DNA from: Alitta virens
Lineage: Eukaryota; Annelida; Polychaeta; Phyllodocida; Nereididae
Assembly (NCBI GenBank): GCA_932294295.1
Contig: OW028582.1
Location: forward strand, 7,436,188 to 7,500,187
Reading direction: 5' to 3'
DNA length: 64,000 nucleotides
Shown: positions 21,201 to 30,787 of the stretch, one piece after another
Layout: every line of letters begins with the position of its first letter
How positions within the stretch are numbered: position 1 is the stretch's first letter
Notes under the pieces: generated by a model
Told to the model about the DNA's origin: nothing
Database searches by the model: none
What the model saw: only the letters and a program-made list of their open reading frames with translations
Position numbers and translations under genes: made by a program

Positions 21201-24200
21201 CGGCCATTACGGCCCGAGCGGCTCCGCTGGCCCCTATTGGCTCTCTCCCAATTCTGACCTATATTCAGGGGAGGATGGGGGAGTGGACGCTGAGAAGTCA
21301 TCAGATGACTCCTTATCAGAAAAATCTAACTCTTCTTTCACTGCTAGCCCGGGGCCTAACCTGGGACTTGCCAGTTTTCTTACCAGGGCCCTAGTTACGG
21401 GAGGGCCCTGGCAGAGGTAAGTCCCTATTCACATTAAGATCAGCCCCCTCATCAGGTACTCTGGGAGTGGCCTCCTCAGCCGCCATGCTGGCTGACTGGG
21501 AGCCACGTGGGGTGTCAGTCAGCTGGCCAGCCACGAGGCTGTCAACTGGTTGATACAACACCCTATTAGGCTTGGGTCTTAATCTCGAAGTACCTGGCAT
21601 CTTTCCAAACCAGACAAATTTCAAACAAGACAAACAAGAAATTGTCAAAAATACCAACAATGTGACTGGGGCAGAGCCACTGAAACAAACTAGCACTCCA
21701 GAACGTGAAAACACTTAGCTGCCTCAACTGCAGTGAGTAATGCAGGAGGAATTCCTTTGTGTATTCCTATGTGCCAAAGATAATTGTTATGTCAAAGATA
21801 ATCCTTCCTCAATGCGAGGTTAATCCTTGCAGCTCAGAAGCTCTCCTTGGAATGAGTCAAGTCCCGGGCGCCAATTTGTAAGGTCCCTCTGTCATTGACT
21901 CAGACCAAGAGCAAGAATTTAAGTTTCACGTATTTATTCCTCCTGCCCCGGTGTCACATGTCCTCTCTGACCAATAGCCTAGATCTTACTGACAGCTCTA
22001 CTCCCTGCAGAACACCAGCAGCCCCTATCACGCCATGGCAGTGGAAATACCCCACATTCTAGGTCAATGGTCACTAGCATTCAGGATGCAGGTCATCACA
22101 CGTACAACAAGAAAAGCTCCCTTTAAAAAAGAGACCTGTATCAGAATTGTTTAACGTAGTCTAGACATGCAAAAAATGAATTGAAGTATTTTGTACAGAA
22201 TAATGGGTTTTAGTTGCAGGTAACATATATACTAACACGGTATCATGTCAAAATATTACAATCAATTAGTATAGTTCATATAAATTTATGTCTTTGTCTT
22301 TATTGCTGAACGTGCTATAAAATGTACTTTTCAATAGATCCTCGCTACTCTTGCCTAGCTACACACAGTTGTCTGCAAATCGACCACTTGCACCATCTAT
22401 AGTATTAGTAGTAATTATAAAAAGAGACCTTTGCTTGTTAGTCATACTATGAAAAAAAAATAAAAAAGTATTTCAAACTTTCCTGCTATTAAGTTGCATA
22501 GAATTTTGTCTAGTTCTTTTTTTATATATATTATATGAGTACCTAAATACTTTTAGTATTCTGTAATATGCAGCCTAAAAAACTATCTATTCAGAAAAAT
22601 TTGAAATGTTTTGCAAATCTATTGGTATATTTCAGATCCACATTTTGAAAAAATAATCATGTTTCATTTCACCACATTAAATACATAATTAATAGGTTCA
22701 GTGAGTCTATAATTTTTTAACTGCATATCCGCTGTTTAAAACAGTTGTAGAAATGATTTTATTTTAACATTGACCTATTTGTAAATAATTACAGTGTACG
22801 CTTTAAATTCAATCAGCTATCAGAAACATTGACAGATCCAATTTGTGTAATTACACTGTTTCACTTGAGAAAGAGTGAGGTTAACAGTCAAAACACCATA
22901 GTCACCAATTTAAATCACATTAGTTTTCAGGTATTCCAACAGATATTTGTGGAAAACCTCCATAAGCTTTCATCCCCAAGACCAAAATGAACCATGCCAA
23001 TTTCCGGGATATCAGACTAACATGGATGAGTCCATTGATGTTGGAGGGGGGGGACTGGTAAGATTTAATAAATACCTTGGTACAATAAGACCAGGCACAT
23101 ATGACATATGGTCCTCAATTCAAAAGTTCTATGTGCATTTTGATATCAAGTCAAAGATGACACTTGAAAATTAAGCAACGTTACCTAGCCATTGCAGGGC
23201 TTCAAACAGGAAATATGCCAACCAAAGTTGCTAATGAGTTTGGAGTGTAATTAGCAGTTTGCAGCAGAGACACCAAGAACTTGAAATGGTCACTGAATGG
23301 CTTTGAAGTGGACGCCTTAATTCCACCTCTATGATGACGACCATTTCAATGTGAACAATGTCATACAAAACAGGACATCCAACATTACTCAACTGCAGGC
23401 ACATTTGAGGGAATACACATGCTTGAATTGCAGTTGTATGTTGTGCGCAGATAGTACTGAGATGATAGGATAGGGCAGGATAGGGCAGGACAGGATAGGA
23501 CAGGATAGGACAGGATAGGGCAGGCCAGGATAGGATAGGGCAGGACAGGATAGAATTTTGCAGGACAGGATAGGATAGGGCAGGATAGTGCAGGACAGGA
23601 TAGGATAGGGCAGGACAGGATAGGACAGGAAAGTGCAGGACAGGATAGGATAGGGCAGGACAGGACAGGATAGGGCAGGACAGGATAGGATAGGGCAGGA
23701 CAGGATAGGGCAGGACAGGACAGGATAGGGCTGGACAGGATAGGATAGGGCAGGACAGGAAAGGATATGGCAGGACAGGATAGGGCAGGACAGGACAGGA
23801 TAGGGCAGGACAGGATAGGATTTTGCAGGACAGGATAGGATGGGGCAGGACAGGATAGTGCAGGACAGGACAGGATAGGGCAGGACAGGACAGGATAGGG
23901 CAGGACAGGATAGGGCAGGCAGGCAGTCAGGATGGTGACAAATAACACACAAGAAGTAATTTTCCTAAATATTTATTCTTTTTATTTTTAGGAGACCATC
24001 TGTGATTGTGTATATTTTCTTATGTGCACTTCCTTGCCATGTCTTGTTGTTGGTGAGCCACCTGCAGAAGAGGGTAAGTCAATTCGAGTACATATGTGTA
24101 TATGGATAATGATAAACATTCTCACTTCTCATTCCTCTTTTTTAGATACTGTGCCAATTAATACATTCTCAAAATCCTGCTCAGAAAATCAAAATTTGGT

Positions 24201-25082
24201 TTTTGGACTTATCCCCTATAACATACCAGTTTAGGTTTTTCTAAATCCAATGTCTTGGAACACCAATTTTGGTATTTAGAAAAATCTAATTTCTGGTGTT
24301 TCACAAAACTAATAATAATCGTGATTTACAAAGAGAAAAACTAAAAACTGCCGTTGGTCACTAGATTTTTGTAAAATCAAATTTTACTCTGTATATTATA
24401 TAGCCCATTTTTGTTTTTTAAATCCACAGGTTTTTTGAATAACCAAATCTGTCTCTGTTTACTTGTGTTTTACGGTGATAGTCGTGCAGGTAAATTCATT
24501 TTCTTATTGCATTTATATTTGTTTGCCTTACAGAAAAATGTTGACCATGACGAATTGGCCCATATTCTGGGAGCTTTTCAAGCTATTGTAGCAGGTCTAC
24601 TCCTAATGGAGTGGATCGCTAAATTCAGGATAGAGAAGATGACCTACAATGCATTGGAAGATGCCATTATTGACTTCTTCTTCGCATACGACGTCTTTGA
24701 GTTCTATGATCGCTACTTTGAGAAAGAAGCCACAAGAGATCAGCAGGCGTGGCTTATTCCTACAGTGATTTTTGCCTTCATTGCTATGTTTAAGTATATT
24801 CCTGTCCGACCAATTAATATGGAAGATCCCTGTGCCTTCAACCAAGCTCGTCGGTACATACTTTTTGGCATGATATTTAATGACATCCCATTCGTTTTGA
24901 TGAGACTTACCAGCATCGGTCTTTATGGTGTAAGAGTGGTTGATGTTATTCACCCAGTGAAAAATATTGTCCTGATAATTATTGGAGCACTACAAATTCT
25001 CCAATTAAACAGGAACAAGAAGGATAGTTCTAAAGACTGCATTCGCAGATGTGAACGTGGAGATATCTTACATCCAGTATAG
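18004..25082 (+). CDS. TMEM26-like multi-pass membrane protein, three coding exons
   Basis: Joined exons 18004-18233, 23992-24073 and 24534-25082 give an open frame of 286 residues. Junctions are canonical: donors GTGAGT and GTAAGT, acceptors TTTTTAG and TTGCCTTACAG, and phases match (split Trp codon at the first junction, phase 0 at the second). Hydrophobic segments lie at about residues 8-28, 48-72, 80-99, 110-132, 176-195, 212-236 and 247-262. Similarity to vertebrate TMEM26 is by motif recall: a W..P..Y segment at 77-86, an acidic LEDAIIDFFFAYDVFEFYD stretch at 145-163, NDIPF...R at 220-228, and KN followed by a leucine-rich helix at 247-262. TMEM26 has about 368 residues, so this is shorter, mainly in loops. 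Its molecular role is unknown. The start codon follows a CAGT repeat with no alternative in-frame ATG just upstream. An antisense LTR retrotransposon and a minisatellite occupy intron 1. Homology is likely but unproven. Confidence 0.75.
18234..18488 (+). other. Intron 1 of the TMEM26-like gene, part before the LTR element
   Basis: The whole intron spans 18234-23991 (5.76 kb). This first part shows no coding or repeat signal. Confidence 0.6.
18489..18719 (-). repeat. 3' LTR of the antisense retrotransposon
   Basis: Aligns with 21889-22100 from TGTCATTGACTCAGACCAAG to GGTCATCACA. It carries a few small indels relative to the other LTR (for example GTGATACCCAT near 18630 and AACACAGCA near 18695 are absent from the right copy). 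Its first bases before TGTCATTG do not match the TGTAAGGTCCC start of the right LTR, so the end may be truncated or rearranged. Confidence 0.85.
19423..20340 (-). pseudogene. Decayed coding region downstream of gag in the LTR element
   Basis: Open pieces on the minus strand include a region around 20215-20340 (VLGPNWKNSWSVDEIVAAQ), a Pro/Arg-rich piece at 19857-20138 and a helical, charged piece at 19423-19623 (RKGLEQSARWMPFLQEVQRL). No known domain could be named. The 19619-20170 part is shared with the fragment at 29180-29490, where it follows the integrase tail. It may therefore encode a protein downstream of pol or derive from the 3' part of the element. Confidence 0.4.
20569..21714 (-). 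pseudogene. gag-like gene of the LTR retrotransposon, broken
   Basis: The N-terminal piece (21391-21600, starting MPGTSRLRPKPN) is Pro/Ser-rich. After stops, 20742-21044 reads a helical capsid-like region (GRPLSLFCSTRALDAYRNKW, LKSYGLFLLDLSCQA), continued after a frameshift in 20569-20760 with DLRFWLGAHKPATLQDAIDL and ATQYESAYQAAKP. A motif of the type 'fw.g..p.tl.dAi.lA..yE' at the C-terminal end of the capsid region is usual for Gypsy-like Gag. No zinc knuckle was seen. Frameshifts and stops indicate it is inactive. Confidence 0.6.
21856..21873 (-). other. Primer-binding site of the LTR retrotransposon
   Basis: On the minus strand TGGCGCCCGGGACTTGAC starts three bases inside the 5' LTR. 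The TGGCGCC start is complementary to the 3' ends of tRNAs of the lysine type. It fixes the element's orientation as antisense to the host gene. Confidence 0.8.
21877..22100 (-). repeat. 5' LTR of the antisense retrotransposon
   Basis: 224 bp bounded by TGTAAGG and ATCACA, that is TG...CA ends on either strand. It matches 18489-18719. The few LTR-LTR differences by eye imply a moderately young insertion. Confidence 0.85.
22101..23463 (+). other. Intron 1 of the TMEM26-like gene, part between LTR element and minisatellite
   Basis: AT-rich, no open frame of note. A 75-codon frame at 22947-23174 has no family resemblance. Confidence 0.5.
23464..23932 (+). repeat. G-rich minisatellite built from CAGGA/TAGGR pentamers
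   Basis: About 470 bp of CAGGACAGGATAGGGCAGGA-type units, period 5-10 bp with longer 25-40 bp superunits and two AATTTTG/ATTTTG interruptions. Both long minus-strand frames across it (23385-23952) are translations of the repeat (Ser-Cys-Pro-Ile-Leu). The plus strand is purine-rich and G-rich. It ends about 60 bp before the splice acceptor of exon 2. Confidence 0.9.
23992..24073 (+). CDS. TMEM26-like gene, coding exon 2
   Basis: 82 bp between acceptor TTTTTAG and donor GTAAGT. It encodes one hydrophobic segment (VIVYIFLCALPCHVLLLV) preceded by WRPS, comparable to the third membrane segment of TMEM26. Confidence 0.7.
24074..24533 (+). other. Intron 2 of the TMEM26-like gene
   Basis: 460 bp, AT-rich, with several short inverted motifs around TTTCTAAAT/ATTTAGAAA at about 24236-24288. 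The open frame that runs into exon 3 from 24411 is intronic up to the acceptor at 24531-24533. Confidence 0.65.
24534..25082 (+). CDS. TMEM26-like gene, last coding exon
   Basis: 182 codons and a stop. It carries four hydrophobic segments, the acidic helix LEDAIIDFFFAYDVFEFYD, the NDIPF...R motif and a charged Cys-containing tail (DCIRRCERGD). This exon is strongly coding: one long frame, balanced codons and clear membrane topology. Confidence 0.85.
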   Translation, partial: KNVDHDELAHILGAFQAIVAGLLLMEWIAKFRIEKMTYNALEDAIIDFFFAYDVFEFYDRYFEKEATRDQQAWLIPTVIFAFIAMFKYIPVRPINMEDPCAFNQARRYILFGMIFNDIPFVLMRLTSIGLYGVRVVDVIHPVKNIVLIIIGALQILQLNRNKKDSSKDCIRRCERGDILHPV

Positions 25083-25503
25083 ATTAATTATAATCAAAGC
25101 ATATTGTATACTACATTGTACACTGCACATGCATATTTGGGTTATGTATAATATCCATGTAATTAATTGAATGTGTTGAAAATATTTTAAGGTCTTGCAT
25201 ACGCAATTCGTTGTATTAACAACCTATATCTACCCAGCCAAAAAATCAACTTTTATATCTTGAATTGTTATATTAATCCTAGCAATATATATTTACCCCA
25301 AAACACATGTTATTTGTACTGATCAGTTTTTCAGCAGCCGGATCGTCAACGGAAAGTCATTGGTGCCAACAAGCCCCGTGTGCCAATGAATTTCTCGGTT
25401 TAACTTTAAAATCGATTAAATATCACTTTATACATGTTTGTAAATCTATTATAACATTGTATTATATTGATGTTTTGCATGTTTACTCATTGATTTTTGT
25501 GTA
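25083..25503 (+). other. Probable 3' UTR and flank of the TMEM26-like gene
   Basis: AT-rich. The nearest AATAAA polyadenylation signals are in the duplicated block at 25608-25624 and 25751-25756, so the 3' UTR could reach into it. Confidence 0.4.
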
Positions 25504-25961
25504 TTTTTGTACGAAGTGAAAAGCCCTTCACAACATTTATCAGTGACGTCGTAGCCAATGTAAACGATTGTATGACCAGTCATTGTATTAGTGAATAGCT
25601 TTTCAAAAAAATAAAAAAATAAAGTTTTTTTGGAAGGTTCAGTCAATTTCTGTTTGGCTGACCCCAAAGCCCATTTTGTGAATCAGACTCAATCAGAACC
25701 AACCTAGCCAAATTTTTTGACCTTGAGTGTAATCAAAGTGGAAAGAAATTAAATAAAACTTTTAAACATCAACAAACTGTCTCGTGTTATCCCTGACTCT
25801 TGAGAAAGTAAATCTACCATGAACTGCTGACGAAATTAACTTTGAAATTTGTGGAGCAAATCTACGTTAAGACCTCACGCTACCAACACTAAGTTTTAAC
25901 AAAATGGCAGCGGTGGGATGCTGTTCGAAAACAGTGATCAAACTTGAAGTCTTTTTTTTTT
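25504..25961 (+). repeat. 458-bp tandem duplication, first unit
   Basis: The unit starts in TTTTTGTACGAAGTG and ends in ACTTGAAGTCT plus a T-run. The following unit repeats it with only about three substitutions seen by eye (CATTG/CGTTG, GACGAAA/GACAAAA, TTCGAAA/TTCAAAA), so the duplication is recent. It contains AATAAA-type signals. Confidence 0.9.
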
Positions 25962-26411
25962 TTTTTGTACGAAGTGAAAAGCCCTTCACAACATTTATCA
26001 GTGACGTCGTAGCCAATGTAAACGATTGTATGACCAGTCGTTGTATTAGTGAATAGCTTTTCAAAAAAATAAAAAAATAAAGTTTTTTTGGAAGGTTCAG
26101 TCAATTTCTGTTTGGCTGACCCCAAAGCCCATTTTGTGAATCAGACTCAATCAGAACCAACCTAGCCAAATTTTTTGACCTTGAGTGTAATCAAAGTGGA
26201 AAGAAATTAAATAAAACTTTTAAACATCAACAAACTGTCTCGTGTTATCCCTGACTCTTGAGAAAGTAAATCTACCATGAACTGCTGACAAAATTAACTT
26301 TGAAATTTGTGGAGCAAATCTACGTTAAGACCTCACGCTACCAACACTAAGTTTTAACAAAATGGCAGCGGTGGGATGCTGTTCAAAAACAGTGATCAAA
26401 CTTGAAGTCTC
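25962..26411 (+). repeat. 458-bp tandem duplication, second unit
   Basis: Second copy of 25504-25961, joined through a T-run of 16. The matching minus-strand frames in both units (25449-25667 and 25889-26125) have no family resemblance and are taken as shadows. Confidence 0.9.
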
Positions 26412-28976
26412 ATTAAGAGTGCTCAGTCAACTTTACAAATTATTCTACACACATAAAATCAACTAGTCAGGTTTTGACAACAAAGTTTATTGCAATTTTA
26501 CAAGAAGCAACATCGATGAGGTTCAGTTACTTTGATAATTGGAGAACTGGAACATGAATTGCAACTTAGAGGATTTGAATGTTCTAAGCCTGAGATAATT
26601 ACCAAAGAATACATGATGTTTCTACTGTTTGGGTGCTTCGGTAAAGTAGAGTAGTACTTGCAGTTGAAATCATAATTATTCAACCCAATGGAATTTGCAT
26701 AACAATGTGCCCACTATAACATTGCACAGGACATAAATCAAATGAAATCATCACAATTTTTGAGGATGTGATAATGTGTCATGTTTTGCTAATTTTAATG
26801 CTGTTTTGTATGTAATGTTACACAAACTGTGCACATATGAACTCCCACGCCTGCCATTTTTGGGGTATTGGGTTGCTATGGTCTGTGTGGCCATTGCTAT
26901 TGTTAAACCAAGCTTTCTATTCATCCAGACAATCTTTTCTAGTCATCATTTGGTTATTTATGGTGAAAATATTGCCATTTTTTTTGCCTTCTCTGAATAG
27001 ATAGTAATATTTAAGTGTATGTTTGGAAACTTTCACTTTTTGATTTATTTATTGACAAAGCATTAAGCAAAATTATTTTGAAGTACAAGAACCAAAGTTT
27101 GACCTTAATGTAATTTTGATGTATTTTCACCAATGTTATTTCTTTACCCCAGTCCCTCGACTTTTTCACCATCCATCTGCCATTTCATGATTTCTGGCCA
27201 AAAATCTTGCACATTTAAGAAAATATTAACTTTATCACAACTCTACCCTAAAAAATGAATGTATAAGACATTTTACATGTGCATTGGTCCTAAAAACAGT
27301 TTAAAATTTGCGAAATATCATGAATTGTCACTTCCAAGAAAATATTGATGATGGCATGGGTAATTTTTGTTCTGTGCAGAATTATAGTTGACATATATCA
27401 TTCAAAATTCTAGAGGGTTGAATGATTATGCTTCCAACTGTAGCTCAAATAGTCTACAATTTACAAATTCTTATAAATCTTACTTGAAATATTAAATCAA
27501 CAAAATTCAACTTTACACAATTCTAATTACAAGATTCAGCAATTCAAGATTATGGAGAACAACTTTGAAATTTACTTTGAGAAGTCCAGAAAATCTGGCA
27601 TGACAATGGACCAAACTGAACTTGCAGCTCGTGGTGATGCTGGTTATTTCACAAGTTTAAATGATGGAATATCAAAATCGGCCAATATAATTTTATTTCA
27701 CAAGTTTAAATGATGGAATAAAGTTGGCCAATATAATTTTATAGGCCACTAAAGTTGGTCAATTCCTGCGCCCGTTGATTTCAGCAGCGAATCTGACATT
27801 GTTCTGCTTATCTCGGCACAGAAACCTGTCAAAATGTATTCTAGTCGTTAGTATAAAATCATTTGTGTTGCTAAATTCCTTACTCCCAAACTGTGCCTCT
27901 TGCCCCCTGAAATCTGTTAGTCGGTTTGTGACAACTCACATCCCCTAGATGATATAAATTAAGCGGCTGTGTTCGGTCCGCTCATTTGAAATAGCAACGC
28001 CATGAGCAAGATCATGAATGTTTTTATTTGTCCATAACTTCGGTAAGTTTGAAAAAGTTCGTAAAGACCAGATTTAAATGCACACTGACTGCTAATCTGT
28101 TTAGATATAGGTCTATACTTAGCAACGGCCAACATACACCCATGTTGGTGGCATGAAGCACTCTGATTGGCTGACAGCAGTCTGAGAACATGCAGGTTGC
28201 AGTCCACCAGAAAAATACTTATATAATTTAATGTAATAGCGTCAGCCATAAATATTTAAAATGAGAATCTGAATATCAGTCCTATTTTTCCATGTAGGTG
28301 TAATGAACAGAAATTAATTCAGCCACATCTAAATAGGGCAAAACCACAAATTTGTTTTCACAATTTTCCCCTTTTTCCCTCCATCTTCATATACAGTGAT
28401 TCTGCAGTTTTGTTGTTTAGCACAATCAGACACTTTTTTTGCATGACATCAGAGAGAAATGATCCCTGAAATAAAGTCAAATTATTTTTTTCTCTATAGT
28501 TTGGACACTAAATTACAAGAAAAAATATTTCTAATATATATCCAATCACACTGGATCTTGTTTTTAGTGCAGGACTTAATATATCATAAGACCAAACCCC
28601 CAGTGCTCCTGGTGGAATGAGTAGGAATTAGTGGACTGCTACCTTAATTAGAAATACATTTTATTGGTTTGCTCCTTATGCAGCTTCTTCAACTTCTACA
28701 CAGAGTAACAAACTTGCAGCAATGAATTAGACCACTCCCACTCACTTCTATGTGAAGTTTAAGCAATTACTAATGCGGAAATATGGCAGATTTTTCAATT
28801 TTTCCGAAGTCTGTCTTTTTCTGAAGAAATCAGTCTCTCTATACCTCCTGCATCCTTTAAACTTCTAAACTTTGTTTTATTTTGGTAAAAACACATACAG
28901 CTCTACAAAATACAATGCAGTTCCCATGTGAATTCAGCATACTATGGATAACTTGGCCCCAAAACTACAAAAAAAC
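26412..28976. other. Intergenic AT-rich stretch without a supported gene
   Basis: Short frames (26776-27000 plus, 26498-26683 and 27959-28249 minus) show no family resemblance. A local duplication is listed separately at 27643-27743. Confidence 0.4.
27643..27743 (+). repeat. Two-copy tandem duplication of about 50 bp
   Basis: TATTTCACAAGTTTAAATGA and then TGGAATA...GGCCAATATAATTTTA occur twice in a row, with a few changed bases between TGGAATA and GGCCAATA. Confidence 0.8.
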
Positions 28977-29141
28977 TCACCTGAGGGCGTCAACCTGGGA
29001 TTCTGCCTCAGACTCGAGGTCCCAGAAATGCTCATAGGCCTGGGCACAGGCCCCTTGTAAGCTTTTGACTAGGTCCTTGTACTTCGCCTCCCAGTCCTCG
29101 TCCTTGGACTTTCTGGAGGCAGGAGAGTGGATGGGGCCAAC
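28977..29141 (-). pseudogene. Short coding-like piece, possibly retroelement-derived
   Basis: On the minus strand an open frame reads SRKSKDEDWEAKYKDLVKSL, then GACAQAYEHFWDLESEAES, ending in a stop that overlaps a CAGGTGAGT splice-donor-like sequence. The GC content and charged helical composition resemble the gag-like pieces at 19.4-21.7 kb rather than the AT-rich flank, but no direct match was found. Either an exon or part of the same retroelement family. Confidence 0.3.
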
Positions 29142-29179
29142 CGTGAACAAAAATTATCTAAGGTCACAGTAGCATAATT

Positions 29180-29641
29180 TTTAAGTTACATGCTCGGGTC
29201 GCTCTTTATTTTAAATTCAAATAAAGACCAGTTGACTCCTATTACATATACTTTAGTCTTTATAAAAATAAAGAGACAAACAGGGGAACTAATAAACCAC
29301 TTCTAGTTTAATCAAACCCTACGTTGTGACCATATCGTTTGGGATCCAATTTCGAGTCCATTCCTGTAGGACCTTGAATGCCCTCCCCGCCAGCATCCAC
29401 GAACAGTGGTCGGGCCTTGCTGCAGCAGCGGGGCATCTCTCTCTCCCTTGGGGTCACAGGCGGATCTAGATTGTCAGGCAAAAGGGGTCACCTGCTCGCA
29501 GCAACTATACAGAGATGGGTCAGTGTAGGGATCAGTCAGGGGCATATCCTTCATTTCAGACAGGTACGGCTTCAGCTGGTTAATATGAACCACACAAGAC
29601 TTTCAAGAAGCAGGGGACTCAATTTCATACTTGACCTCCCA
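29180..29641 (-). mobile_element. Fragment of a Gypsy-like LTR retrotransposon next to the 5S array
   Basis: At 29520-29641 the minus strand reads WEVKYEIESPAS, a stop, then CVVHINQLKPYL. This is the characteristic C-terminal tail of Gypsy-type integrase (...YeI..p.s.k..vvHvn.LKpY). It is followed at 29490-29180 by sequence shared with 20170-19619 inside the intronic LTR element (for example ACATGCTCGGGTCG, AATAAAGAGACAAACAGGGG, GATCTAGATTGTCAGGCAAA with small changes). It is therefore a broken relative of the same family that has kept the end of pol. The right end is cut exactly where 5S spacer begins. Confidence 0.75.
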
Positions 29642-29682
29642 AGTCAAGACTTGAAATGTCTGATAAGTGGCAGAAATTGTCA

Positions 29683-29693
29683 AAAATTTGGAA
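29683..29693 (-). terminator. RNA polymerase III terminator of a 5S unit (example of 176)
   Basis: Behind the 3' end of the gene the minus strand reads TTCCAAATTTTTG: the T4 run overlaps the gene end and a T5 run follows about ten bases later. The pair is kept in nearly every unit. The three units with a single-base deletion in this area keep at least one T4 run. Confidence 0.75.
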
Positions 29694-29812
29694 AAGCTAC
29701 AGCACCTGGTATTCCCAGGCGGTCACCCATCCAAGTACTAACCAGGCCCGACGTTGCTTAACTTCTGTGATCGGACGAGAACCGGTGTGCTCAACGTGGT
29801 ATGGCCGTAGCT
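29694..29812 (-). rRNA. 5S rRNA, copy 0 (edge of the array)
   Basis: 119 nt from AGCTACGGCCATACCACGTT to GGTGCTGTAGCTT on the minus strand. Helix I pairs AGCTACGGC with GCTGTAGCT. The internal promoter is in place (GTTAAGCAACGTCGG as A-box region near nt 51-65, GGATGGGTGACCGCCTGG as C-box region near nt 81-98). This edge copy has a private change near nt 47 (CTGTG for CGGTG on the plus strand), and its adjoining spacer reads TCTGATAAG instead of TCTGAGAAG. Confidence 0.93.
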
Positions 29813-29888
29813 GACAGCCTCACTCTGACCACAGCTAGTCAAGACTTGAAATGTCTGAGAAGTGGCAGAAATTGTCAAAAATTTGGAA

Positions 29889-30007
29889 AAGCTACAGCAC
29901 CTGGTATTCCCAGGCGGTCACCCATCCAAGTACTAACCAGGCCCGACGTTGCTTAACTTCGGTGATCTGACGAGAACCGGTGTGCTCAACGTGGTATGGC
30001 CGTAGCT
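29889..30007 (-). rRNA. 5S rRNA, copy 1, C40A type
   Basis: As the consensus but with TCTGACG instead of TCGGACG on the plus strand, that is C40 to A in the transcript, in the region of loop C. The same type recurs many times (for example 30941, 33281, 36011, 39910, 55510). Confidence 0.92.
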
Positions 30008-30278
30008 GACAGCCTCACTCTGACCACAGCTAGTCAAGACTTGAAATGTCTGAGAAGTGGCAGAAATTGTCAAAAATTTGGAAAAGCTACAGCACCTGGT
30101 ATTCCCAGGCGGTCACCCATCCAAGTACTAACCAGGCCCGACGTTGCTTAACTTCGGTGATCGGACGAGAACCGGTGTGCTCAACGTGGTATGGCCTTAG
30201 CTGACAGCCTCACTCTGACCACAGCTAGTCAAGACTTGAAATGTCTGAGAAGTGGCAGAAATTGTCAAAAATTTGGAA

Positions 30279-30397
30279 AAGCTACAGCACCTGGTATTCC
30301 CAGGCGGTCACCCATCCAAGTACTAACCAGGCCCGACGTTGCTTAACTTCGGTGATCGGATGAGAACCGGTGTGCTCAAAGTGGTATGGCCGTAGCT
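30279..30397 (-). rRNA. 5S rRNA, copy 3, G18U + G37A type
   Basis: The plus strand shows CGGATGAG and CTCAAAGTGG instead of CGGACGAG and CTCAACGTGG. In the transcript these are G37A and G18U. G18 would pair with C60 in helix II, so this type should weaken that helix. It is one of the commonest variants of the array and sometimes also carries G56A or U53C (for example 56.26 and 60.36 kb). Confidence 0.92.
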
Positions 30398-30668
30398 GAC
30401 AGCCTCACTCTGACCACAGCTAGTCAAGACTTGAAATGTCTGAGAAGTGGCAGAAATTGTCAAAAATTTGGAAAAGCTACAGCACCTGGTATTCCCAGGC
30501 GGTCACCCATCCAAGTACTAACCAGGCCCGACGTTGCTTAACTTCGGTGATCGGACGAGAACCGGTGTGCTCAACGTGGTATGGCCGTAGCTGACAGCCA
30601 CACTCTGACCACAGCTAGTCAAGACTTGAAATGTCTGAGAAGTGGCAGAAATTGTCAAAAATTTGGAA

Positions 30669-30787
30669 AAGCTACAGCACCTGGTATTCCCAGGCGGTCA
30701 CCCATCCAAGTACTAACCAGGCCCGACGTTGCTTAACTTCGGTGATCGGACGAGAACCGGTGTGCTCAACGTGGTATGGCCGTAGCT
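30669..30787 (-). rRNA. 5S rRNA, copy 5, consensus sequence
   Basis: Majority sequence of the array and the best candidate for the expressed type. Immediately behind the gene the transcript strand reads CTTTTCC and, after a few bases, ATTTTTG: a T4 and a T5 run, the usual RNA polymerase III terminators. No TATA-like box is obvious in the spacer upstream (TGGTCAGAGTGAGGCTGTC before nt 1), so transcription would rely on the internal region bound by TFIIIA in animals. Confidence 0.96.

Larger units (their letters stand above)
18489..22100 (-). mobile_element. Non-autonomous or deleted LTR retrotransposon, antisense in intron 1
   Basis: Two direct repeats of about 225-232 bp (18489-18719 and 21877-22100) are about 95% identical by eye and flank a 3.16-kb interior. 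Read on the minus strand the 5' LTR is the right copy: it ends ...CTTACA, and three bases further the primer-binding site TGGCGCCCGGGACTTGAC follows (21873-21856), whose TGGCGCC start is that of tRNA-Lys-type sites. A purine-rich tract GGGAGGATGTGG (18731-18720) precedes the 3' LTR. The interior has decayed gag-like coding (20569-21714) and further open pieces, but no protease, reverse transcriptase or integrase was recognised. The Gypsy-like identity is supported by the related fragment at 29180-29641. Target-site duplication was not resolved; the outer end of the left LTR differs from the right one. Confidence 0.85.

Noticed and set aside
23385..23952. Two 187-codon minus-strand frames rich in Ser-Cys-Pro-Ile-Leu
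   Set aside because: They are translations of the pentamer minisatellite in two frames, with no start context or non-repeat domain.
25449..26125. Two similar minus-strand frames (72 and 78 codons)
   Set aside because: Their similarity is due to the 458-bp DNA duplication; no conserved domain, and the sequence looks like 3' UTR with A/T runs.
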